From Patagioenas fasciata (taxonomy: Eukaryota; Chordata; Aves; Columbiformes; Columbidae), in NCBI RefSeq assembly GCF_037038585.1, contig NC_092524.1:49189001-49253000 (forward strand): DNA of 64,000 nucleotides, given 5' to 3'. Both the position numbers and the translations under genes were made by a program. This document shows positions 37,901 through 49,900 of this stretch, piece by piece. Under the pieces are notes generated by a model, which saw only the letters and a list, made by a program, of their open reading frames with translations, was not told the origin of the DNA and did no database searches. How positions within the stretch are numbered: the first letter of the stretch is position 1; each line of letters opens with the position of its first letter.

Positions 37901-40900
37901 TTTTCATGCCTCTCTCCGCACAGCCGATATCATGGTCTGATCTCCCGCCATTTTACCCCTGCCTGGGCCTCCTTTGCTTCTGCCTCTGCCTGTCCCTGGC
38001 TCCACTCCTCCTTCATGCTGTGACACTGTGTGCAGGGCACTGAAGAATCCCGGTCCCAGCCCCTGGGCTGGCAGCGCTTTTCTCTTTCCACAGCACAGTG
38101 CTGGTTGGGACTATAACCTCCTCCGTCTTTGGTGGAATATGCTGGGGCAGATCCTGGCCTTTCAGTGCCAGCAGATCTACTAGGAAGTGGGGGTTAATGA
38201 CTGCAAAGAATTACTTACAAATCACCAAAATTACACTGAACATTTATCCAAAGGTATAATTACATCATGCTTTTCATTTTAAGAATCTATTTTAGTTGCT
38301 TTATTTTTTTTTAATTTGGCAATAAAGTAATGAAGTTTTGCTTCCTATTTATTTGTGATCTACATCACCTGCATTTGCTTACTAAAATAACTTCAGCTCC
38401 CCTTCCCATCCCAAATATCCTCAATACCCTCTCATAAGTTTTCCACCATTAAAGAACAGACATAGCAAATCAGTCCAATGGCTCTCATCTAATGCAGTAT
38501 CCTGTCTCCAGGATTTCCCTTCTCTTAATTTTCCTCTGGTATCGGCATTTAGAAGACATATATGGTAGTCTCCATTAATTGTGGCTCAGCTTTCAATTAT
38601 TTCTACCTGCAGGAACTTTCTAACCTCTGTGTGGCTTTGTTGTAGTAACCATCAAAGGACTGCTTTTCTGTGTTTCTTGAATTTTGTGTCTGTGCCTCAT
38701 TCAGCTGTCTCTTGAGCCCATCTCAACATCCATAATATCCTTCGGCAATGAGTTCCACAAGTTTCATAGTAGTTCCAAGAACTATTTTTGTTGTCGTTGT
38801 TGAAAACACCACATTGTCCTACCATCAGCAGCTAAATACACAATGTTTTCAGGTCAATGTTATGTCCCTTAAGCTTGCTGGATATTCTCATCTCCTCCCT
38901 ATACCTTCTATTGCAAGCCAGCAGTAGTGTCCTGCGTTCCTTCTCATAAATGCTACTCAAAGCAGTCTCTTCTGCTGCCTAAACCACATATATATACACA
39001 CACACATATACATATATATATATATATATACACGACTGCACAAAAGGCAGCATCAGAGCTGTATGAGTGCTGAATGATTATTCCCCACAGAATGAATGAA
39101 GGCTGAGCTTTCCTAGTTACCTTTCCTTTCCTTTCCTTTCCTTTCCTTTCCTTTCCTTTCCTTTCCTTTCCTTTCCTTTCCTTTCCTTTCCTTTCCTTTC
39201 CTTTCCTTTCCTTTCCTTTCCTTTCCTTTCCTTTCCTTTCCTTTCCTTTCCTTTTGCATCCCATGAAGAAATGCTAAAACCGTTTCTATCGTGTAGCCAG
39301 GTGCTATTTTCACATCACTATAATCAAATTTGTTTGTAATTGGACAAGAGGGAGTCATGGGAGGACAGTGGAACTGGCAGATAAATAGACACAAAACCAG
39401 TACAGTCTTTAAGAATACACTGTTTACATGAAGTACAAGCTACCATTCTGTAACTGCTCCAGGATATTGGCTGTAGGTAGGACATTGCTTTTTGATAAAT
39501 GCAAGGTAGCTCCCCCTTCAGGCAAGGTGGCCTGATGAATGTATGTTTACAATAAGATGTAATGAGTCAGATGGTCTGTTTAGCTCCCCATGTTGTTGTC
39601 AGTTTTTGATGAAAGAGTTATGGGAACTATGTGATGTATTTTACACATATACAATATGATATTTAGGACTAGCAAGGATATGTCAAATGTTCATAAATAC
39701 TCAATGATAAAAATGGATTTTTGAACTGAAGAACAATATACATAGGGACTTGAAAGTTTTACTAACTGCAGTTTTAATGACTGCATCACTGGCATCTACA
39801 TTTTTGTATGCTTAATGAGTAGTTTAGAGCACTTTGAGTTCACAGAAGCTACAAGTAAAACTGAAGGAGATGATGTCTCTATATTGAGAATAAATTAAAT
39901 GGATTTAAAATGTCTTCCTCAAAATCCTAGTCTTAGGATTTGTCTGAAATTCAGAGATATTTTGACTTCAGGTAACTCTATCATGACCTTTTCATAGACT
40001 TCAATATTTCAGAATTAAGTAAGAAGCCTCATAAGTACTTCTTCGTAATAGCCTTGCAACATAAGCACATAATTATTTCCCTGGTCTAATGATGAAGTAT
40101 CAAGAGTCTAAAAGAACAGGAAAAACACTGACATGGTTCAACAGACAACTGAAAGAGGCTGTTAGGGCATCTTTCAGAAAATGGAAGTCATGCCCAAATG
40201 AGGAAATCTTTTGACACTTCAAGTAATACAGTACAAAAATATTTTGAAGAGAAGCTTGTAATATCACAAAAACTCAGTACACTCTTTAAAACACAAAAGA
40301 GGGTAAGTCTGAAAAAATCTGTCAAACTGAACTGTTAGTATGAAGCTTGTTGGAAACAAACTGAAAAATTGAATAGAATTAACCTCCCTGAGCCAGGTAA
40401 TGCTTGTGTAAGAGTTCCAAATGCATTCAAGTATGAAATTGTTTCGTTACCTACTCTGGTATGTAACTTACCATTTAAATCAGCCATGGTGACAGGGGCA
40501 TGGAAGGTCACAAGTGTAGCATAATTCTTTAAAAGAAGTGCTTTAAGGAATATCTTAGGAACTAAATGCTGGTAGATCTGTCTTCTTTGGATGACTAGAA
40601 AAAGTAGAAAGGAATCAATCTGGTTTTGATGAAGGCAAAGCTCACCTCACAAACATTATATATATATGCTAGTTCTTCAAAGGAATCAGAAATGTGAATA
40701 CATTGCTTTTTTGAAGTCACATTAAAAAAAAAATCAGTAGGGCCTTAAGAAAGACTTGAGACAAATTAGCTATTAGACTTAGGAAAGAAAGTTGTTTTAG
40801 GGATTAACAGCAGGTTTAAGTAAGGAGGAAAAAAAGGTTGATAACAAACTCTTAATTTCCAGAATACAGGGAATTCATCAAAGGACCTTTGTCTGGAACT

Positions 40901-43900
40901 ATGACATCAAACAGTCGGGGTGTAGTCTGCTCCTTGTTTAGGCTGTTCCGAGTTGCTTTTAATCTGGGTGTTGTAAGAAGCTGCACATTGATATGCTGTG
41001 ATATTAATGAGTGAGCTGCCATCAATACATGCCGTTTTTATATCCTGCTCTTTCTATTCAATACCCTGCCACCAGCTATTATTGGTAGCTGAAAAGACAA
41101 AAATCTTACTGTTCCCTTTGAGAGAGGCTAATCGTGCTTAGGGTGAGTGGGAATTACATCGATCCACTGCAGGGAGATTGAAACAGTTTACTGGTTTAAT
41201 TTCATAAAGGTTGATAACTTAGCTTCTTCCCTGCATCTTTTAGAAACCAGCCTTGTAAGATTTCAGTAAGATGTAATCTTAATTACATTGTATAAAAAAA
41301 AAATGTTTTGTGAATGGCTTATGATCTACTGCCATTTAACTGTAGCAAGAGTGTGTTTGCTTTCTAACAGCTGTTGAAGTAAAACTCACCATCTGTTAAA
41401 AGTCATATGGTAGAATAAAAGAAAATGCTATGTGCTTGTTTGTGAACTTCACTTGTTTTCCCTTCTTAGTGAGTTGTAAAGGCATAGATTTTAAGGCCAA
41501 GAGGGCTCTTCAGAACATCTAGTCTGACATACTGGATGACAAAAAGCATAAAACTTTGCAATAGGTATGGTTAGTTAGAGCTTTTTTTTTTTTGGGGGGT
41601 GGGAGGCAGGGGTGGAGATAGAATAATAATGTATTATTGGTTTTAAAATAGTATTAACATAATCATATTAAAAAGAACCCCATGCAACTAGTAAAAATTT
41701 GTTCAAATGCTCCATCATTCTTGCCTTTTGTCTGTGTTTGTGGCTACTGCTGTGCCATACAAAGTAGGGAAATTTATTTAGGCATTGAGTTGAGACACTT
41801 TTAATTGTCACTCTGGTGTGAATTGCCACTCTCTGCATTGACTCAAAGAGATTCAGGCTTCTAATTTTGATTCTCTGAACTGCGCGTAAGAAAAGTGTCA
41901 GAACTATCCTGGAGTGAATGGCTGAGATAAATCCTTTCTCTCCCAAGATGAAATGTGGGCACCTCTAGCTTTATAGCACTAGATTTTGTGCACCCATCAG
42001 ATGAAAGAGCCCTGCATTCTTGTGGTTAACATGATCAAATTGCTCCTTTTTGTTTTGACAAATTAAACAACTTATGATCATGGTGTCTTCCACTGTAAGG
42101 CATATTTTTCAATACTTATTTAAACCTGTGGTTCCTTTCTGAACTGTCTCCTTGTTAAACAATGAGGATTAGAACTTACTTAACTATCCATATGCTGTAT
42201 TAAACATTTATGGGCATAGAGCTCCAGTCAGTTACCCAATTAGCATAATCCTTAAGTCATTTGAAAGGCCTTGGTTTTGAGAATAGTGTCTGCTCAACCT
42301 GTAAAAAAAAAAAAAATTGTCGTTTACTGTTCTTACAAACACTTTTTTTCTGCTCATCTATTTCAATGGACATCATCTGCTTTACTCAATTTACCAAATG
42401 TTCCAGCTCTCTGTTTATCGGTGGTTTGTGTTCTTCACTATTTACGGTTCTTCACAATGTTCTCTGCTTGAGTCACATAATTGTCATGGCAGGCAGCTGA
42501 ACACCACAGGCAGCTCCTTGTTCACTGCCCCCATTCCTCCAGTGGGACTGAGGAAAAAACAGAAAAAAAAAAGTTAAATTTGTGGGTAGAGATAAAGAAA
42601 GTTTAATAAGACAGCAAAAGAAGAGAAAATAACAACAATAATAGTAATAATTATAAAAGAATATACAAAACTAGAGATGCATAATGTGATTGCTCACTAC
42701 CCACTGACCAATGCCTAACCAGTCCCCAGGAAGCGTTCCCTGGCCAGCTTCCCCTGAGTTTATATATTGATCATGATGTCATATGGCATGGACTATCCCT
42801 TTGACCAGTTTGGGTCAGCTGTCCTTGCTGTGTCCCCTTCCAACTTCTTGTGCATCTCCAACTTCCTCACTGCAGGTCAGTATGAGAAGCTGAAAAGTCC
42901 TTGAGTTGGTGTAAACATTGCTTATGGACAACTAAAATATCAGTGTGTTATCAACATTATTCTCACCCTAAATTCAAAACACTGCACTGTACCAGCTGCT
43001 AGGAAGACAACTAACTTTATCCCAGCCAAAGCCAGGACAGTAATTCATCACCTTTATCAGTCTCTTCATCAGAAAGTCTATTTTTCTTTTTTTAAATCCA
43101 TCAGTGTTTTTTGTTCTTATAGGGATTGGAAACAGATTATTTCTTCTTTCTCCCTCAGACTGTTGCAGTGCAAACAACTCAGCTGAAAGATTTCTTTCAT
43201 CAATTTAATCATTCATTTCTGGGCTTAAACATCACAAGAAATAATCACTCGCCTGGGTTAGGCAAGAGCTCACACTTGCCTGGGTTAGGCAAGGACTCAT
43301 TCAAGAATATACCCAGTAAATAACCACTCACCCAAACAAGGAGGTGAGGCGCTCTCAATCCCAGGAAGTCTCCTTAGACAGTGTCTCAGTCTAAGGGGAG
43401 GGCTCTAGTTCACAGACCCACTGCTCTGAAAAGACCACTCCAAAGGGGACCTTCAACAGGAACCGTGTTTTATAGTCTGGTCAGGTCTGGCTGTGGGCAT
43501 TACAATATGGTCCAGAAGCTTTGCAGCTACTTTGGGCACCTCCTCTGCTAACGACCCTGTCAATTGAGTCAGGGTCCCATTAAGGACACGGTCAATTAAC
43601 TGAGGCTGAGGGTCCCACCCCTCTTGCCCTACCAGCTGCTGGAGGTGAAGTCACCCCGCTCCATGGTAGGGGAGGATATTAGTATCAATACCTTGGTACC
43701 ACCCTAGGTGTGTACAAGGGGCACAAAAGGTGCTAAAAGAGCCACCAACTGTCCCATTGAAGGCTCCAGATCTCAGGGGAATGTGCAATTGCCACAGGAT
43801 CTAAGTAAAGATATAAATAAATATATTACCTTAGAAACTGCTGAATGTGCTCTCTTTGATCAGCCTCAAAACTCATCTATTTACTTGTATATTGTCAGCT

Positions 43901-46900
43901 TTATCACAGTACCGCAGTGCCATGTTCGCTGTCTTTGACAGTTTACCTGTTGTATAGTCTGAAATATAGCTGGTACACCGTTGCTCTTCTAACAATAAAA
44001 ATGTCATGGATGGCGACCGGGTTTCCGTACCAGCATTTGTTAGTTTCCCTTGTCCTTCACTGAGGATTTCAGACAATCTGACAGGCAGAAAAGAAGTCTT
44101 TGAAAGGCTGCTGCTGGATTTTTAGTACTGTTCTCGATTGCCTTTTAAAAGAGGTTACATTTTGAAAGCCCATTTGCATACCAGTTGCACTTCTCATACT
44201 TACCTGTATTTAACTTGCATTCTCGTCACCACAAATCAACTCCAGCTCATTCCTTACATTCCTCAAATAAGAAAAAATGAGGAAATTGCATTCATTATTT
44301 CATTATCTATGTCATTTGTGAACCAAAACCCTTTAACTGTGGGCATTGTACAAGGAGAGGACATAGATGGTTCCTGCTTCAAAAAGTAATGTAGGACTGC
44401 AGATAGATATAGACAAACATGGGCATTTGTAAGGCAATAGAAAGCTGTATATTTACATATGTAATATATGCCTGTTTCTGGAATAGGGTTGTGGTTTTTT
44501 TCCCTAAGATCTGGCACTACGGTGATTTATAATTGGAAGACATTTAAGCTAAGCAAATATGAAACCAAAATTACTGTTTGTGTGTGTTTTCAGTAGAAAT
44601 TCAAGCAGTTTTGAAGTAAATTCCTGGGTAGTTTTATTTCTAAAAGTCCTTTGGTGAATCTTAACAGTATTGTGATTAATGTTTCTTTATACTGTGATAC
44701 ATTTCCTTATGTGCTTTTAATGTTTGTCACATGTACAAAAAATCAGGTTTCAGAGATCTTTCTTAAAGTAACTGTTTATAAAGGCCTCTAATGTTTTTAA
44801 AGCCTGTTTCCTTTCTGTCACGTATGATCTCAGACCGTTTTTGTCTCATAAAACCAGATGTTGCTTTTCTGTTCAAATGGAATAGCAACAGTTTTCTTAA
44901 TTTACATTTGAAATGAAAATTATCAACTAAAGAGTGGTGTTCTATAATCCCTGCTCAGATAGTCAGATTCCGATCAAATTCCCTCCTTTTTCCCAAATAA
45001 ACATGTAAAAATTTCTTCAAAGGGACATGGTTCAAGTGGTCTGTAGTACAAATAGGACCTACCGAAGCGTTTTCACAGTCTAAGAGAACAGCCTCTGTAC
45101 TGCAACAACTTTTTAATCCATATATCTAACTCATACAGAAATCAAGAAAATGAACAAAAAAAAGTTGAAAAAATGCTGTAATCATATGCAAATGATAAGG
45201 AAGGAAAGCTAGGTAGAAAATGAAGACATCATTTGGTGGAAAGGGTGAAGATTCTCCTCTTGTGGCTCTATGGTAGCAATGTTTCTTCTTGACCATCAGA
45301 AAAAAAGGTAATGCTGTTGCTCAGAGTTGTGATTTTGCAGTCATTAGACATGCATGTGTTCAGAATTATATGAGGAGCAAACATTTTCTTCTGGGCTGGA
45401 CAAATTTCAAAATCACCATCAGGACTGACTCAAACTCAGTTGAATGCATGTGGTCGTGTTCAGGTATGAAAAAACATTGTAAGGGAGATAGCTTCTGAAG
45501 AAGTCCTTGAATAATTTTTGTCTTTGTAAGTGAATTTACCCATGAAGAAGGAAAATAATTATTTTCCTAATAGTTATGTTAAGCTCTAGACTTTCATATT
45601 TTTAACCATTGTTCACTCTCTTGTTGTGACAGAGACTTCCCCGTTGCCCATCTTACCTCACTCCTTGTGGAGGAAGGGAAAGGAATTCCAGCACTTAGAG
45701 AGGTTCTGCAGGAAAGTTATATTTCATATAGTCCTAGTTTATGTTACCATTTCTGGAAACTCCCTAATTAAGTGGGTAAGGAGAAAACTGCATTTTTTTA
45801 ACATGGAGCCTTGTGAACTATTTTGGTGGGCATTTCCTTTCTGATTAATGGTTCCAAGTTGGAAGAAACTGACTTCATTAGTTCCTGGGGTATAAGTGTG
45901 TATACTAGCTCTCTGAAGTGCTCTGGAGCATAAAAACTTAACAGGTCCATCTCACTCAAGATCCTGCCCCAAATATTGACCAAAAGCAAACATCTAGGGC
46001 ACAGGATATGAATAGTGTTATATACAGGGATCAAATTAGGAGAGCCAAGCTCTCCTGGAGCTGAAACTAGCAGGGGATGTGAGGAGTAACAAAAGGGACT
46101 TCTGTAAGTGCATGGCCAGCAAAAGGAAAACCAGGGATACTGAGGGTCCACTGCTTAGGGGGCAAGGGACTTAATGACAAAAGACATGGAAAAGGTCTCA
46201 ATGCCTTCTTGGCATTTGTTTTGTTTTGTTTTGTTTTCCTTTCTTCCCAGGCCTCCTAGGCCCTTTCACCTCATAGCACAGCCTGAGGAAACACAGTGTT
46301 ACCTGCAGTAGAAGATAGACTAAAGAAACACTGAAGTGTACTGGACATACGGCAATCTCTGGGACCAAATGGGATGCATCTAAGGGAGGACTGATAAGTG
46401 ACCTCATTGTGAGGCCACACTATCATCCTGGAAAGATTACGATGATCAAGGGAGGTTGGTGATGTCTGAAAAAGGCAAACATCATGCACATCTTCCAGTA
46501 AGGCAAAAAGGACCATCTGTGAAAACACAGGCTGGTGACTGCTGTGTATTTATTTTTTTGTGTGCAAGTAATTCTGTACCTTTGACCAGCCTTTTGCAGG
46601 TGCTATTTACACAACTAGTGGCAAAACAGTTTATTTTGTTCTATATTTCTGTCTTAGTAATTTCTAACTTTCAGTTTGCTTTTTTGACCTCTGCTGAGTG
46701 GATGGCTGCAATTTAAAGGCATTTGGTGGTCCTCTGATTAGAAACAACAGCAGCCAGCAATTACAGCCTCTTCTCTATTGTCTTCAGCATACATGCTGTT
46801 CCTGTTCAGATGCAGCAAGGTAGTGGGCTGTTTGGAAAGGTGGCCAACAGAGGGACCATGTACTGCCAGGTGGATCTTCTGCCCGGAATTAGTTAACCAG

Positions 46901-49900
46901 AATAAATCATTGTGATCTTTAAAAAACACTTAGGTGCAAGCTGAAACTGATAGGACCTTTAGAATCGATCACACTGAAAATATGCAATGTTGTTAGGAAA
47001 GTATTAATCTTATCAGTGGTCATCAGAAAAAAAAAATCTAGGCATAAAATATTCATCCATGGGACTCTCTGTTAGATACCAGGGCTAAGAGGCAAAACCA
47101 GAAGAGAAATCTGCACTATTTCTACATAAAAATGAAAGATTGCAATCTCTGTTAGTCTTGAGTCGAGAAATTTTTGCCATAATGCTAAAGACATTAAGCA
47201 TACAAAGCTAAGGATACAGTGAAAGTTATAGAAGAAAGAAAAAATGTTATTAACAGGCATAAGAGTTCAGAGCAGAGACAGTCTCTATATGGTCTATCTT
47301 TCTACCTGTGGCTGACAGGCTTAAAAGAGTTTTTGTATTATACCATCAAGGTAGTTTAACTCTTTCCTGAATTATAGATAATTATACAGTTAACATGCTG
47401 TCTCTGAAGAATAACCATGAGCAGATTGAATGCTTATGGCTAAGAATTAGAGACCAAGACAACAAAGGGAACCTTGTGGTTGTCTACTACAGGCTGCCTG
47501 GTCAAGGGGAGCCTATTGATGAAGCCTTCTTACTCCAGCTACAGGAGGCATCGTGCTCATAGACTCTCATCCTGCTGGGTGAATCAACCACCCTCACATC
47601 TGCTAGAAAAGTAGCACAGCAGGCTGCAGGCAATCCAGGAGACTCATGAAGCACATCAAGCCAGCTAATAGACAGCCCTACCAGAGGGGATGCAATGCTG
47701 GACCTGTTGATCACTAATGCAAGTGAACTAATCAGCAACATCAAAACTGGGAGCAGCCGGGGCTGCTGTGATCATCCACTGGTGATAGTCCTGAGAGATA
47801 TGGGACAGGTGAAGAGTGAAGACAGGACCATAAATTTTAGGAAAGCAAATGATCAGCTGTTCAAGGAGTTAATCAGTAGGACCCTTTGGGAAACTGCCCT
47901 CAGGGACAAAGGAGCAGAGCAGAGCTGGCAGATCTTTAAGGACATTTTCTGTAAAAGCATGAGAGCTCTCAGTCCCCAGGTTTGAGAAATCTGGAAAGGA
48001 AAGCAAGAGATCAGCATGGCTGAGTCAAGACCTGCTGGTCAAACTAAAGAGCAAGAGGGAAACAGGCAGTGGAAGCAGGGACAGGTATCCTGAGTACAGG
48101 GTGGTACAGGGAGACTGGCCAGTTGTGTAGGGATGGGATCAAGAAAGCCAAGGAGTAGCTGGAGCTGAACTTGGCAAAGGATGCAAAGAATAACAAGGGC
48201 TTCTACAGATGCGTCAGCCAGAAAGCATATCGCCCAATGAGCATGACTGGCAAGCTGATAACAACAGACAAGGAGAGGGCTGAGGTGCTCACTAACTTTT
48301 TTGCCTCAGTCTTCCCTGGCAACCTCTCTTCCCAAACCTCTGAAGTGGATGAACTACAAGACAAGAGCTGGGGGGGCAAAGTCCCTTCCACTGTAAATGA
48401 AGATCAGGTTTGAGACCATCTGGGACCTAACATCACTGAGTCCTGAGGGAACTGGCTGATGTAGTTGCCAAACCAATCTCCATGATATTTGAAAAATCAT
48501 GGCAGTCAGGTGAAGTCCCCGGTGACCACAAAAAGGAAACACTGCACCCATTTTTAAAAAGATAGAAAGGAGGACCCTGGGAACCACTGACCTGGCAGAC
48601 TCACCTCTGTGCCTGGGAACATCATGGAATTGATCCTCCTGGAAAAAATCATCAGAGGTCTGTAACACCTCTCCTATGAGGAAAGGCTGAGAGAGTTGGG
48701 GTTGTTAGCCTGGAGAAGAGAAAGCTCTGGAGAGACCTTATTGCAGCCTTTCAGTACTTAAAGATGGCTTATAAGAAAGAGAGGGACATATTTGTAGAGG
48801 GGCCTGTTGCGATAGGACAAGGGATAATGCTTTTGAACTAAAAGAGAGTAGAATTAGACTAGATATAAGGAAGAAATTTTTTACAGTGAGGGTGGTGAAA
48901 TATGGGCACAAGTTGCTCAGAGAGCTGGTAGATGCCCCATCCTTGGAAACATTCAAGGCCAGACTGGATGGGGCTGTAAACAACCTGATCTAGTTGAAGA
49001 TGTCCCTGCTCATTGCAGAGGGGTTGGACTAGATGACCTTTAAAGGTACCTTCCATCCCAAACTATTCTATGATTTTAGGATTCTATGATTCTATGCTAG
49101 GTTATAGTGTTAGATTTCAATTACCTTTACTGGCTCTTCAGCCTTTATATTTAAGTATCTCCCTATTAGTGAGAAAAAAATAGCTTAAACTTTCTGTGTT
49201 GTGTAACTCAACCATTCTTCTTAAAGATTTCAGTTTAAAATGTTGTTTTTCATTAAATGGGTATATACTAAAGGTAATTGCTGCTTACTTAAGTAGCCTC
49301 ATTTTTATTTCCAAACAAGTTCAAAAGTTTTCCATAAAACTTTTTCCATATGACGTTTTCTTTAGATCCAGACAGATTACACTCACTGTCAAGAGCAAGA
49401 GAGAATTAGTCTTATTTTAACATGTGTCAGCAGCTCATTATCTATGTTCGGGTTTAAATTGCAATGAATTTACTCTAGGTGCTATCAGTTCTTTTACTTG
49501 AGTCTGCAGACTGTTTTGAGGTTCTATAAACATGTTATGGAAAATATAAAACATTTATTGATTTTGCAAATATATAAAAAAATCTGTATGAACCAGATTT
49601 GTGAAAAGTTGCCTTCTTAACTCACACTAACAGAATACGCACCATTATTAGCTTTTTGTAAATTACCCTGTAAACGATGTCTAAGTAATTACAGTATTTT
49701 GTGAAAATAATGCTTTTTCTTTCCTTTTACAGTCTGATCAATAAGCTCTGTTTCTCAATTCAAGAGAAGGCTGTTGTGTGCTTCTGAAGTGTAGCAGGTT
49801 AGAAATTTCATGTCAAAAGAAAACAACGTAATAAAATCTGACTGCAGTAGCAATTCAAGATTCAGTAGAGTGTAACACTTACAGAACCAGTAGGTTAAAC

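Noticed and set aside
38953-39394. Minus-strand frames of repeated RKGKE
   Set aside because: Direct translation of the CTTTC microsatellite.
47695-47985. 96-residue plus-strand frame
   Set aside because: CR1 ORF2 endonuclease-to-RT linker, part of a broken element.
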